Part shown: positions 1-9,245 of the stretch, piece by piece
Layout of the letters: the number at the start of each line of letters is the position of its first letter
Position numbering within the stretch: the first letter of the stretch is position 1
From: Lentisphaerota bacterium
GTDB taxonomy: Bacteria > Verrucomicrobiota > Lentisphaeria > Victivallales > Victivallaceae
Reading direction: 5' to 3'
Assembly: GCA_015061815.1 (NCBI GenBank)
Contig: SUVW01000015.1
Span: 1-64,000, forward strand
Length of the DNA stretch: 64,000 nucleotides
Translations under genes and position numbers: made by a program
Notes under the pieces: generated by a model
Databases searched by the model: none
Told to the model about the DNA's origin: nothing
The model's input: the letters and a program-made list of their open reading frames with translations, nothing else

Positions 1-51
1 AGACAGATCATCTTTACCACTGCTTTGACGGGCATAAATCAGAGCTTTCAT
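1..51 (-). CDS. Serine site-specific recombinase, N-terminus only (runs off window)
   Basis: The first 17 codons read MKALIYARQSSGKDDLS. The IYARQSS stretch is the start of the resolvase/invertase fold, with the catalytic serine in RQSSG, as in large serine integrases. A strong ribosome site (GGAGG) lies 7-8 bases before the ATG and a good promoter lies at 88-116, so this is a real expressed start and not a chance frame. The rest is outside the window, so size and subclass cannot be read. Its start lies about 70 bases from a truncated pseudopilin gene, which suits an integrase sitting at the end of its own integrated element. Confidence 0.8.
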   Translation of the reverse strand, partial: MKALIYARQSSGKDDLS

Positions 52-87
52 AAATTTTCCTCCAAATTTAGTTTTTCATTTCACCAT

Positions 88-116
88 AATATAACACCAA
101 AACCCTAATTTAACAA
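88..116 (-). promoter_or_regulatory. Sigma-70 promoter for the serine recombinase
   Basis: On the minus strand TTGTTA, 17 bases, then TATATT, followed 36 bases later by the recombinase ATG. The -35 box ends about 9 bases from the junction with the interrupted pseudopilin gene, so the promoter belongs to the inserted element. Confidence 0.6.
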
Positions 117-764
117 GTTTCATTCGTCGTTATCGCCATCATCGCTATTTTGGCGGCAATTCTGCTGCCCGCACTCAACTCTGCCCGTCAGCGTGGTATG
201 GATGCTCAATGCAGAAGTAATTTGAAGCAGTTGGGAAGTATCGCATTTCAATACAGTGATAGTTCAGATGGTTATATCCCTCCGACTTCACGCAGTGTCA
301 ACGGAGTAACCTGGCAGTGGTCACTTTTTTACATTTCTGCCGGTTATATAGAAACTCCGACCGTCGGAAGTTCACCGATCTGGATGTGTCCTACCGGTGC
401 TGAAGGTGGTATTTACCAGACCGACCGGTATGATCGCAGTTACGGTGCAGATCCTTTCTTTGAGGAAACAGAGATCAATGGCGCAAATAAGACCGGAGCT
501 GTCCGGCTGGGAAGTATCAATGACAGTTCTGTGCATCCGGTATATGCTGACAGTGTAGTCAGTGCAGCCGGTAATAACGATCAGAAGTTTGTCGTTGGCG
601 GTGATTTCGGCGGCAAAAGATCGGTACGTCATAATAAATCCGGAAATATTCTTTTCGCTGATGGACATGTGCAGGGATTGACCGAGGCTCAAGGCAATGA
701 GATGTTCAAAGATGCGGCATATGGTACGGAAAAGTACAATTTCAAATCATGCAAAGCTGAATAA
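114..764 (+). pseudogene. 5'-truncated pseudopilin-like protein (DUF1559 / H-X9-DG type)
   Basis: The frame opens after a stop at 111-113 and reads VSF then [21 protein letters not shown], the second part of the prepilin hydrophobic helix. The start codon, leader and the usual FTLIELL part are missing: the sequence changes to unrelated AT-rich DNA at about 125. The C-terminal tail has RHNKSGNILFADGH, the H-X9-DG motif of these proteins. Family members are exported type-II-pseudopilin-like surface proteins and are found in large numbers in Lentisphaerota and Planctomycetota. An internal TTG at 150 could start a protein lacking the sorting signal, but I regard the gene as cut by the neighbouring serine-recombinase element. 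Confidence 0.8.
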
Positions 765-797
765 TTTGAATTACATTTTTTGCAGGTAAAAATCAAG

Positions 798-1424
798 ATG
801 AAAAGTATTTTATTATTATTATGTTCCTTATTTATCGGGACAATATGTTTTGCTGCCTTCCCGGGGTGGAATGCTTCTGCTGAAAAATATTCGGAAGCCT
901 TGAAAAGTGCCAAAAATCCCAATGAAAGAGCATTGTGCCGGATGATGCTGCGTTTCCGTCAGGAAAAGATGAATTACGATCAGCTGTGCAAAGCAATTGA
1001 TGAGATCTGCGATGAAGAATTTTCTTCTCCTGCCGCTCGTGATAATGCCAAACATATACTTAAAAAACAGTTTGCTTACTGTCGAGGTCAGTTTCTTTCA
1101 GAAGCACTTGCTTTTGCAGAAAAGAATCCATCCTGGTATGACTATCATCTTTGCATGGCGATTCCGGGCGGTAATAAAGTGCGGGTTTATAAACTGCTTC
1201 TGGCAACATTGGAGCGTTCAAGTGTAAATCTTATTCCCGCTGCCAATCAGCTCAAAGCGGTGAAGCGTTTGGCTGAAATCGGCTATATTGAAGAAATTTC
1301 AAGTGTGAAAGAAGATTTTCTGCGGCTGAAAAAGAAATATGACCAACTGGCAGCAAATGGTGATGTTGCGTGGAAAAAAGTTGCTGATGAGGTTGATTCC
1401 ACACTGAAACTGCTGGAAAAGTAA
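798..1424 (+). CDS. Hypothetical exported protein, 208 aa
   Basis: I chose the ATG at 798, which gives a clean signal peptide (MKSILLLLCSLFIGTICFA, cut before AFPGW); a TTG 18 bases upstream is also in frame. The mature part is rich in Lys, Glu and Ala and looks helical, with repeated short helices (for example YSEALKSAKNPNERALCRMM), so a tetratricopeptide-like helical fold is possible, but no family motif is visible. It follows the broken pseudopilin by 33 bases and precedes the large secreted protein by 27, so the three look like one transcription unit. Confidence 0.65.
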   Translation: MKSILLLLCSLFIGTICFAAFPGWNASAEKYSEALKSAKNPNERALCRMMLRFRQEKMNYDQLCKAIDEICDEEFSSPAARDNAKHILKKQFAYCRGQFLSEALAFAEKNPSWYDYHLCMAIPGGNKVRVYKLLLATLERSSVNLIPAANQLKAVKRLAEIGYIEEISSVKEDFLRLKKKYDQLAANGDVAWKKVADEVDSTLKLLEK

Positions 1425-1451
1425 TCGTTCAACAATTGGATTTTTTTGGAA

Positions 1452-4001
1452 ATGATTAAGTACTATAGCGTTTTTTTGACAATTTTCACCATACTTCTTG
1501 CCGGAGCCGGTGAAATATTCGTCAATGAAAGTGCCGAACAGGGATTATTCAACCGCCGGAGCAAAACTTGGGAAATCCCGGCTTTAAGGGGAAATAACAG
1601 AGTGGTTTTCTCCTTTGAATGCCGCTTGAAATTCAACCGGCTCGGAGGATGGAATCCCTGCTGGCAGCTTACGGTAAACGGTAAAAAAGCCTCTCCGATG
1701 GCAACAAGAGCAGTCAGCCGGATCATCAATAAAAAACTGCAGCTTGAACACAGGGATTTCGGGACTCACAATCTGGTACGCGGTGGTAAGTATTTCGCCC
1801 TCTTTTCACCGGATTTTGAATCAGCCAAAAGCCGTTTCAAACCCCGTTGCGAAGAAGCGTACCGGTTTGAAATAGATATTACCGATTTGCTTTCCCGTAA
1901 TGAAAAAAATTCAATCAGACTTCGTTTCGGTTCGGAACTGGATGATTTTTATATCGGTCAGAAGCAGGGATTCCCTCCGGAATTGCGTTTCCGCAATCTT
2001 CAGATCCGTCAGGATGATATTGCCAGTTCCATCCCGGTTGCAACAACGCAGGATGAGAGTGTATTCATCTACCGGGAAATCAAACCCGCTGATTATCAGA
2101 TCAATAATAATTTGAATATCTCATGGAAAGGCCGCAAACATTCAATTATCAGTAAATTTTCCCTGCCGGGCGGCAAGTGGGCAAAAATGAATGGTGATTA
2201 TCTGAAAACTCCGGAGTACGAAGTTTTCAGAAAAGTGGTAAAACGAAATGGCAGAATCGATATTTACGATACATTCAAAAGCAATTCAAAATCCTTAATC
2301 GGTATCCGGTTGCGGTATGATCTCGGAGAAAACGAATTTCCGCAGATCTATCTCGGCGGCGATCCTGATCCGTGGAAAACAGCAAGTCACGGAGGTGAAA
2401 ATCCCAGTGTCTTTTTCAGTGCACCTGCTGAAGATTACGGCTTGGGATTTCTCGCACAGGATGATGTATTTCAGGTGCAGAATATCAAATATGTGAAGGA
2501 AAAACGTGCCGGTTTCGGCAGTGATCACTTCGCATTATCTCCCGGAGAAAGCCGCACGGTGGAGTGGTCAGTTTATCCGATGGGAACGGCAAATTATTTT
2601 GATTTTGTCAATGTTGTCCGGCGTGACTGGGAAAACAATTTCCGCATTGACGGCGGGTTTCATCTTTCGTTGGCGATCACATTGAATTCGTGGAATAAAG
2701 AGAGTTTCCGCAAATTTCATGCCGATGCCGGTTTGATGACCGGTTTTAATTCCTTCGGGCCTCCGGTATGGCGGAGTATGGGCGGCAAATGGAAGGGGTG
2801 GCAGAGTGTTCTGCAGGGGCCGGGCATGTTTGATGAAAAATTGCGTGCGATCGATGCTTCCGGCAGGAAAGTGATCACGGAGACGGCAGAATATCGTAAT
2901 TTTGTCAAAAAAACGCTCCGGGCGGCTAAATTTTATTCTCCGGAGGTAAAGCGTCTTATGTATATCCACAATCAATGGTCTGTCGCCGTCGATGAGGAAG
3001 AGGCAAAATATGCTGACTGCAAACTGACTGATAAAAATGGCAAACAGCTTTCTCTTTCACTTTACCGCTTCTATGTGCCGACCGAAAATAACTATTTCGG
3101 CAAAAAGAATTTTGATTATCTTGTCCGGCTGTTTGATGAATTTGACCTTGACGGAGTTTATCACGATGAATTTTCCCATACAGCGTCCCGTATCACTTAC
3201 AGTATGTGGGATGGTGTTTCTGTGGAATTGGATGAACGGAATCAAGTCAGGTGCAAAATCGGTTATGTGCCGTTACTGAAATTGGGACTTTCTCTCAAGG
3301 TAATGGATTATGTGATCAATAAAAAGGGGAAGGTTTTTGTGGCAAATGGTTCGCCGTCCTGCCGTTCTGCACGTAAATTCAAAGTTCCGCGCTTTGAGGA
3401 AACCTACAGTCAGGATGCGATTTACGGCAGTCATCTGTATACCCCCATCCAGCTTGGCGACCAATGTGTTTATGCCACAACTCCTGAAGATAATGCTGCC
3501 GACATCCGCAATGCTCTGCGTAATGGAGCTCTTTATTACCACTACAATAATCAGGCTGCATGCCCGACGATCACCGCAAAGATGTATCCATTCACACCGA
3601 TCGCCATTTACAATGGAACTCTTATCGGGGAAGAACGTATTTTATCAATCCAAAGCGGTGAATTTTTCCGTCCGAATGATGACTCATTGGGTGTACTGCA
3701 TTTATTTAATGAACGCGGCAAAGAAGTTCAGGAAAACTGCGGAAAATTTATCAGCAATGGTAAAAACACCGTATTTTCCATCAAACTTAAACCGGATTAC
3801 TGTTTTTCTCTGGTGAAAATTCCTGTGCAGGCAAAACTCCCTGCCGGAGTTGAATTAAACGATATTTCGTGGAAAAATGGAGTATTCATGGCAAATGCTT
3901 CCGGCAAAGGTAAGATCGTTTTTATTTTTGCAAGCGGTATGAGTAAAGAAATTGTTGTCAATGGCAGCAATCAGAAAATTGAGATCGTTGATAAAAAATG
4001 A
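1452..4001 (+). CDS. Large secreted protein with C-terminal glycosidase-like barrel
   Basis: 849 aa from the ATG at 1452, beginning with a signal peptide (IKYYSVFLTIFTILLAGAG). The N-terminal 200 or so residues look beta-rich and binding-like (CRLKFNRLGGWNPCWQLTVN). The middle and C-terminal parts look like a TIM barrel, with strand-end motifs such as DLDGVYHDEFSH near residue 570 and ALYYHYNNQ later, in the style of GH36-related and uncharacterised glycosidases. I cannot assign a family or prove the catalytic residues. Its TGA overlaps the ATG of the GH13 gene (ATGA), so the two are translationally coupled and probably act on the same polysaccharide. Confidence 0.6.
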   Translation: MIKYYSVFLTIFTILLAGAGEIFVNESAEQGLFNRRSKTWEIPALRGNNRVVFSFECRLKFNRLGGWNPCWQLTVNGKKASPMATRAVSRIINKKLQLEHRDFGTHNLVRGGKYFALFSPDFESAKSRFKPRCEEAYRFEIDITDLLSRNEKNSIRLRFGSELDDFYIGQKQGFPPELRFRNLQIRQDDIASSIPVATTQDESVFIYREIKPADYQINNNLNISWKGRKHSIISKFSLPGGKWAKMNGDYLKTPEYEVFRKVVKRNGRIDIYDTFKSNSKSLIGIRLRYDLGENEFPQIYLGGDPDPWKTASHGGENPSVFFSAPAEDYGLGFLAQDDVFQVQNIKYVKEKRAGFGSDHFALSPGESRTVEWSVYPMGTANYFDFVNVVRRDWENNFRIDGGFHLSLAITLNSWNKESFRKFHADAGLMTGFNSFGPPVWRSMGGKWKGWQSVLQGPGMFDEKLRAIDASGRKVITETAEYRNFVKKTLRAAKFYSPEVKRLMYIHNQWSVAVDEEEAKYADCKLTDKNGKQLSLSLYRFYVPTENNYFGKKNFDYLVRLFDEFDLDGVYHDEFSHTASRITYSMWDGVSVELDERNQVRCKIGYVPLLKLGLSLKVMDYVINKKGKVFVANGSPSCRSARKFKVPRFEETYSQDAIYGSHLYTPIQLGDQCVYATTPEDNAADIRNALRNGALYYHYNNQAACPTITAKMYPFTPIAIYNGTLIGEERILSIQSGEFFRPNDDSLGVLHLFNERGKEVQENCGKFISNGKNTVFSIKLKPDYCFSLVKIPVQAKLPAGVELNDISWKNGVFMANASGKGKIVFIFASGMSKEIVVNGSNQKIEIVDKK

Positions 4002-5425
4002 AAAACAATCCGAAATGGCTGGATGATGCCGTTTTTTATGAGATATACTTGCCAAGTTTTTGTGATTCCAACGGTGACGGGATCGGTGATATAAAAGGTG
4101 CAATTTCCAAGCTGGATTATATCAGGGACAGCGGCTTTTCTGCGATTTGGCGCAATCCCTGGTTCGCCTCCGGTTTCAGAGATGGCGGTTACGATATAAC
4201 GGACTTTTATTCAGTTGATCCCCGTTACGGAACCAACGAAGATGCGAAACTTTTCTGCCGGGAGTGTCACCAACGGGGAATCAAGGTGATTTTGGATCTG
4301 GTGATCGGGCACACCTCAATCGATCATCTCTGGTTTGTTGAATCGTGCAAAAATGAAAAGAACCGATACAGTGATCTTTTCATCTGGAGTCCGCAGCTTT
4401 ACTGGCGCGGAGATCCGGCTGATCCCGGGGATTACTATGTTTCCGGATGGTCATCCAAAGGAGCTTATAAAGCAAATTTCTTTGCCGTTCAACCGGCATT
4501 CAATTTCGGTTACAACGAAGTGCGTTTCCCTTGGGAAATGTCATGGGACAGTGAAATTCCCCGGAAAAACCGGGAGCTGATGAAAAATATCATGCGGTAT
4601 TGGCTGGATTTCGGCTGCGACGGATTCCGGGTGGATACGGCATGCTGCGTGATCAAGCGGGATCCGGAGTATAAAAGGACCAGGGAGTTCTGGCGGGAAG
4701 TCCGGGAGATGTTGGAAAAAGAGTATCCGGAAGCAATTCTGGTATCAGAATGGTTTGAACCGCAGTATGCTTTGGATTGTGGTTTTCATATTGACTTTGC
4801 CAATTCCGGAAAACTTTTCCGCAACGATGACTGGCTTTCTCTTGAAAATTCCTCTGATCCGGTAATAATGGCAGATCAAGAGGCTTCCGGTCTGCCGGAG
4901 TGGTTATCTGTCTATCTGGATGATTTGCAAAAAACAAATCAAAAGGGGTATATGGCATTTTGTTCAGGTAATCATGACCGCTGGCGGATGCGTCATTATT
5001 TCGGAATGGACAATATGGTTGTGAATATGGCATTGATAATGACCATGCCCGGAATACCGTTTATTTATTACGGTGATGAGATCGGGATGCGTTATCTGCC
5101 GGGGCTTTCCACAGAAGGCAGCGGTTCACGCGGCGGTTCAAGGAGTCCGATGCAATGGGATAATTCTGTAAATCATGGATTTTCAAAGGCTGCACCAGAA
5201 AAATTATATTTGCCGACAGATACTGCAGATGATGCCCCGGTGGTATCTGACGCTCTGGCGGGGGAAAACCGTGTATACACGGAAGTGTGCAAGCTGACCG
5301 GATTGCGGAAAAACCATGCCCACTTCATCCGGCTGCCGGATTGGAGTTCCTGCATGGAACTGCAGGAAGTTTTCCACTGGTCTATCGACGGAAGAACGGG
5401 AAAGACAGTTGTATCATTTTTCTGA
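3998..5425 (+). CDS. GH13 alpha-amylase-family glucosidase (3' frameshift)
   Basis: Cytosolic alpha-glucosidase of the oligo-1,6-glucosidase/trehalose-synthase style; no signal peptide. The opening WLDDAVFYEIYLPSF and NGDGIGD are typical. Catalytic residues are in place: nucleophile D213 in GFRVDTA, acid/base E251 in LVSEWF, and D327 in SGNHD. The usual DxVxNH of conserved region I reads DLVIGHTS, so Asn is replaced by Gly. The reading frame changes near 5370-5373 (a run of four T), after which this frame gives about 17 unrelated residues and stops at 5425, while the normal C-terminal domain continues in another frame to 5565. The catalytic barrel is intact, so a shortened enzyme might still work. 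Confidence 0.85.
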   Translation: MKNNPKWLDDAVFYEIYLPSFCDSNGDGIGDIKGAISKLDYIRDSGFSAIWRNPWFASGFRDGGYDITDFYSVDPRYGTNEDAKLFCRECHQRGIKVILDLVIGHTSIDHLWFVESCKNEKNRYSDLFIWSPQLYWRGDPADPGDYYVSGWSSKGAYKANFFAVQPAFNFGYNEVRFPWEMSWDSEIPRKNRELMKNIMRYWLDFGCDGFRVDTACCVIKRDPEYKRTREFWREVREMLEKEYPEAILVSEWFEPQYALDCGFHIDFANSGKLFRNDDWLSLENSSDPVIMADQEASGLPEWLSVYLDDLQKTNQKGYMAFCSGNHDRWRMRHYFGMDNMVVNMALIMTMPGIPFIYYGDEIGMRYLPGLSTEGSGSRGGSRSPMQWDNSVNHGFSKAAPEKLYLPTDTADDAPVVSDALAGENRVYTEVCKLTGLRKNHAHFIRLPDWSSCMELQEVFHWSIDGRTGKTVVSFF

Positions 5426-5565
5426 ATCCGTGCAAAGATGAAAAAGTACTGTCTCTGCAGGTTGCTGATGAAAACGTGTTATGGAATTACAACGGTGTCG
5501 TTTGGGCAGACGGCAAGGTCATAATGCCGCCGGTTTCAGCAGCAATTGTGAGTGAAAATAAATAA
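5374..5565 (+). pseudogene. Detached C-terminal domain of the GH13 gene
   Basis: In the frame one base back, the sequence continues as FPLVYRRKNGKDSCIIFLNP and on to VSAAIVSENK, which is the usual end of a GH13 C-terminal beta domain (a glucosidase typically has a hydrophobic RxxG-x-IIFLN strand here). Adding one T to the T4 run at 5370-5373 joins it in frame to QEVF of the upstream part. Either a real one-base deletion or a read error. Confidence 0.75.
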
Positions 5566-5578
5566 AGGAAATCAAGTG

Positions 5579-6400
5579 ATGAAGTTGCGTTTTCTGGGAA
5601 CTGCCGCAGCCGAGGGGATCCCTGCGTTGTGGTGCAGTTGTGAATATTGCCGCAAAGCATTCGAACTTGGCGGGAAGAATTTTCGCCATCGGACCGGTTA
5701 TCTGCTTGACAATGACACCATCATTGACTTCGGCCCGGATTTTTTCAGTCAATCATTGACTTATGGAATCGATCTTACACAAATAAAGCGGGTTTTGGTT
5801 ACTCATCTGCATGAAGATCACTTGAGTCCGGTGGAATTTCTTTTCCGCAAAGGCAACGGTTTCAGTCAGACAGAAAATTTTATTGACATGATCTCTTCTC
5901 CAGAAACCTTCCGTCACATATTGAAAGTGACGGGCGAAGATTTGGAAACATTGAAAATAAATCCTCTGCGGACTTACGGCGGAGAGTGGATCGGTTCCGG
6001 GGATATGCAAATCATGGGGATTCCTGCCGATCATGCTCCCGGAGCATGGGCGATGATCTATTTGATCAAACGTGACAACAAGGTGCTGATGATAGCGCAC
6101 GATACCGGGGACTTGCCGGAAAACTCATGGGCTATGCTCAAGGGAATAAAATTATCCGCAGCGGTGCTGGAGTGTACCTGCGGCCTGGCATCCCCTGATC
6201 TCCGGCGAGGGCATCTCGGATTCAATGAAACATTGCGTTTCCGTGACCGTCTGGCTGAGTTTGGGTGTATAACGGAAAATACCGGGGTTTTTGCCACCCA
6301 CTTTTCCCACAATGCCCATGCTCTGCACAACGATCTGGTCAATGCATTTGCTCCGCATAAAATAGAAACAGCTTATGACGGTTTGGAAATAACGTTTTGA
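5579..6400 (+). CDS. PhnP-like MBL-fold metallohydrolase
   Basis: 273 aa from the ATG at 5579, which has AAGGAA about ten bases upstream; a GTG at 5552 would overlap the GH13 tail and is less likely. The Zn-binding signature THLHEDH is at residues 75-81, with further ligands in IPADHAPG, AHDTG and FATHFSHN. An N-terminal cysteine pair and histidine (WCSCEYC, FRHRTG) resemble PhnP phosphoribosyl cyclic phosphodiesterases. Known PhnP proteins hydrolyse cyclic phosphodiesters. No phosphonate genes lie nearby, so a role here (perhaps on a cyclic sugar phosphate) is open. It sits between two glycosidase genes in the same operon. Confidence 0.8.
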   Translation: MKLRFLGTAAAEGIPALWCSCEYCRKAFELGGKNFRHRTGYLLDNDTIIDFGPDFFSQSLTYGIDLTQIKRVLVTHLHEDHLSPVEFLFRKGNGFSQTENFIDMISSPETFRHILKVTGEDLETLKINPLRTYGGEWIGSGDMQIMGIPADHAPGAWAMIYLIKRDNKVLMIAHDTGDLPENSWAMLKGIKLSAAVLECTCGLASPDLRRGHLGFNETLRFRDRLAEFGCITENTGVFATHFSHNAHALHNDLVNAFAPHKIETAYDGLEITF

Positions 6401-6404
6401 TATC

Positions 6405-8444
6405 ATGGATAAATTCAGTTGGATTTTACCCGGAATTGCCAAGTGTACTTTCGGCAATCCGGAAGCAGTGACCCCATGCCGTGTTTTCGCTCAAAGAGTG
6501 TTGACGGAAAATTTCTTATCCCTGCCGGAGTGTCAAAGATTACCCTTCAAGGCAGAAGAAATAAAATTTTCGACTTCAGTCAGGGGATGCCGGCTTGAAT
6601 TGCCTTGTTCTGATGATGAAGAGTTTTACGGATTCGGTCTGCAGTTGAAGTCACTTGCATCCACCGGCAGAAAACGTACATTGAGAGTCAACAGTGATCC
6701 CCGGGAGGATCTGGGCGACAGTCATGCACCGGCTCCGCTGTTTTTTTCCACCCGCGGTTATGGCGTAATGATCGACACCGCCAGATATATGAATGCCTAT
6801 ATGGGAGGCAATCTCCCGCTTGCAGGCAAATCCGCAAAAACGGCAGAGGAAAAAACGTTGCCGTCAGATGAAGCAGAAAAATTATATGCCAGAGAAGCAA
6901 TCCATGCACCGTTATTTATGGACATTCCGGCGGCCCGGGGGGTGGATATTTACATTTTCTGCGGCAATAATCTTAAAGAAGCTCTGCGGCGTTATGTTCT
7001 TTTTTGTGGCGGCGGCTGTAATATCCCATTATGGGGATTGGGGCTGCACTACAGGATTTATACCAAAGCTGATGAAAAAATCGCGTTGAAAACCGCTGAA
7101 ACACTCCGGCAGAATCAGATCCCATGTGATGTGCTGGGGTTGGAACCCGGTTGGCAGACTCATGCCTACAGCTGCTCATTGAAGTGGAGCAATGAGAGAT
7201 TTTCGCATTGGCAGGAAATGATTACAGAACTGCACAAACAAGGTTTTCATGTGAATCTCTGGGAACATCTTTTCCTGGATGAAGGTTGCCCAATATACGA
7301 TTCAATGAAAGAATATGCAGGGGAATTTCAGGTTTTTGACGGTATCGTGCCGGATCTGTTCATTCCGGAGGCTCAGGAGATTTTTAAGAATTATCATGTG
7401 GACAACCTGATACGAAAGGGTGTTGATGCATTCAAACTGGATGAATGTGACAATTCTGACTATCAATTCACCTCGTGGTCATTTCCGGAATTCAGCAGAT
7501 TTCCGTCGGGTATCGATGGAGAACAGATGCACTCCATGCTGGGAATAAAATATCAGCAGACAATTGTGCAAAGCATGAAAAAAGCCGGAGTTGTTACCTG
7601 TGGCAATGTCCGTAACTCTCATTTGTTTGCTCCACCGTTACCATTTGTTTTATACAGCGATCTTTACGATCATGTTGATTTTATCCGGGGGATATGCAGC
7701 TGCGGATTCGGAGGCATGCTGTGGACTCCGGAGTTGCGGCATGCCGCATCTGAAAATGATTACCGGAGAAGGCTGCAGACTTTGATCCTTTCGCCGCAAT
7801 TTCTGATGAATATCTGGGCGATGCCCCATCCGCCATGGAAGCAATTGAATGAGGAACTCAACCGGCAGGGAGTATTTCATTTGCCGGAAAAGGAAGATGA
7901 ATTGCTTGCTCTCACCCGTGAATGTGTAAATATGCGGATGAGTTTTGTCCCGTATTTATTTATGGCATTCGGCAGATATCAGCAGGAAGGTACTCCGCCC
8001 TTCCGGGCTCTGGTGACTGAAGATCCCGAAAATCCGGAACTCCGTAAATTTGATCGGGCATGGTTTGCCGGGGAAGATTTGATTGCAGCCCCTCTGGTTG
8101 ATGGGGAAAAAGATCTGACGATCCCATTGCCTTCCGGTAAATGGTATGATTTTTACACCGGGCAGATTTATGAGAAAGAGGTAATATTCAGCGGCGATTA
8201 CCAGGAACTGCCGATATTGGTCAGGGAAAACAGTATTATTCCGCTGGCACAGCCCAGGCAGTATCTTGATAATGGCAGAAATTTTGAATTTGTTATTAAT
8301 GTATACGGGAGTAATCCGCGACCGTTTGAATTTTTTAACGGTCAGATTTTTTCTGAATCACTGCCGGAAAACAAGACAGCGGTCGGTCTTGAAACTTTGA
8401 TCAACGGTAAGTGTTTAAGAGTTTCAGAAGTAAAATATTTTTAA
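6405..8444 (+). CDS. GH31 alpha-glycosidase (alpha-glucosidase/xylosidase type)
   Basis: 679 aa, no signal peptide, so probably intracellular. An N-terminal beta-sandwich (EFYGFGLQLKSL is the usual first landmark) leads into the barrel at about residue 205 (IPLWGLGLHYRIYT). The nucleophile aspartate is D346 in DAFKLDECDN. DVLGLEPGWQ and WSFPEF follow the family pattern, and the tail has the proximal C-terminal domain (GEDLIAAPL, LPSGKWYDFYTG). GH31 enzymes remove terminal alpha-glucose or alpha-xylose. Only four bases separate it from the MBL gene, and the transporter gene follows after 18 bases, so it belongs to the same uptake-and-cleavage unit. Confidence 0.88.
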   Translation: MDKFSWILPGIAKCTFGNPEAVTPCRVFAQRVLTENFLSLPECQRLPFKAEEIKFSTSVRGCRLELPCSDDEEFYGFGLQLKSLASTGRKRTLRVNSDPREDLGDSHAPAPLFFSTRGYGVMIDTARYMNAYMGGNLPLAGKSAKTAEEKTLPSDEAEKLYAREAIHAPLFMDIPAARGVDIYIFCGNNLKEALRRYVLFCGGGCNIPLWGLGLHYRIYTKADEKIALKTAETLRQNQIPCDVLGLEPGWQTHAYSCSLKWSNERFSHWQEMITELHKQGFHVNLWEHLFLDEGCPIYDSMKEYAGEFQVFDGIVPDLFIPEAQEIFKNYHVDNLIRKGVDAFKLDECDNSDYQFTSWSFPEFSRFPSGIDGEQMHSMLGIKYQQTIVQSMKKAGVVTCGNVRNSHLFAPPLPFVLYSDLYDHVDFIRGICSCGFGGMLWTPELRHAASENDYRRRLQTLILSPQFLMNIWAMPHPPWKQLNEELNRQGVFHLPEKEDELLALTRECVNMRMSFVPYLFMAFGRYQQEGTPPFRALVTEDPENPELRKFDRAWFAGEDLIAAPLVDGEKDLTIPLPSGKWYDFYTGQIYEKEVIFSGDYQELPILVRENSIIPLAQPRQYLDNGRNFEFVINVYGSNPRPFEFFNGQIFSESLPENKTAVGLETLINGKCLRVSEVKYF

Positions 8445-8462
8445 TAAACAGGGGGTAAATAA

Positions 8463-9123
8463 ATGATGATAAACGGATGGTGGCTGCCGGTTGTGGTATC
8501 TGCATTGTGCATGGGTATCTATGACATTTGCAAAAAAGATGCAGTAAAAGATAATTCTGTAATGCCGGCATTGTTTTTTACGGTTCTTTCCGGAACACTG
8601 TTTTTTATGGCAGGAGCTGTGTGCAGTGGTAATTTGTTGAACACATTACGCTGTTCTTTTGTGGAATACTTTTTTGTGCTTATCAAATCAGTGATAATCT
8701 CCTCCAGTTGGATATGTGTATGCGGGAACTGCCGGTTACTATCGCATCTCCGATCCGTTCAACTTCTCCGGTATGGACTCTTATCGGCGGAATCTTGATT
8801 TTTTCCGAACGCCCGGGATTGATGCAGATTCTGGGAGTGATCATCTGTTTGATTGGATATTTCATGTTTTTTGGTCAGAAACGTGCTTTTATCTGGAAAT
8901 GGACTATTCCGGCTACCGGAATATTGATTGCGATTTCCGACTTCTGCTATTTTACGGGGTAAGCCAGCCGGATACTCCGATTTCGGTGGTTTCGGTGGTC
9001 CGGCGATGCAGTTGTGCGGTGACATTTGTGCTTGGGGCATTGATTTTCCGGGATAAAAATATCCGAAAAAAAGCCTGGGCATTGGCGTTACTGCTTGCCG
9101 GGGTCATTCTCCTTGCTTTCTGA
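8463..9123 (+). pseudogene. EamA/DMT-family transporter split by two frameshifts
   Basis: Three consecutive frames carry one DMT-type permease: first MMINGWWLPVVVSALCMGIY to about 8710, then RELPVTIASPIRSTSPVWT and GYFMFFGQKRAFIW to about 8950, then GVSQPDTPISVVSVVRR and LALLLAGVILLAF to the stop at 9123. The pieces follow each other in the order expected for a roughly 280-residue, ten-helix transporter with two EamA repeats. The second break is at a T4 run (8950-8953): one extra T restores CYFYGVSQP. The first, near 8712-8722, may have lost more than one base. Family members export or import small metabolites, and the position suggests a sugar. Confidence 0.75.
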
Positions 9124-9179
9124 TAAGGGCGATTTGGAAAAATCTTGAAGTAAATTTGTCGTGTCGGTCAATCTCTGAT

Positions 9180-9208
9180 TTGACAAATCGTAATAATAAC
9201 AGTATCTT
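9180..9208 (+). promoter_or_regulatory. Sigma-70 promoter of the AraC gene at 9246
   Basis: TTGACA, 17 bases, TATCTT, ending 37 bases before the regulator ATG. The -35 box is a perfect consensus. Confidence 0.6.
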
Positions 9209-9245
9209 TTATCATGAAAGACAGTTTTGAAGCCGGGCGGTTGAA

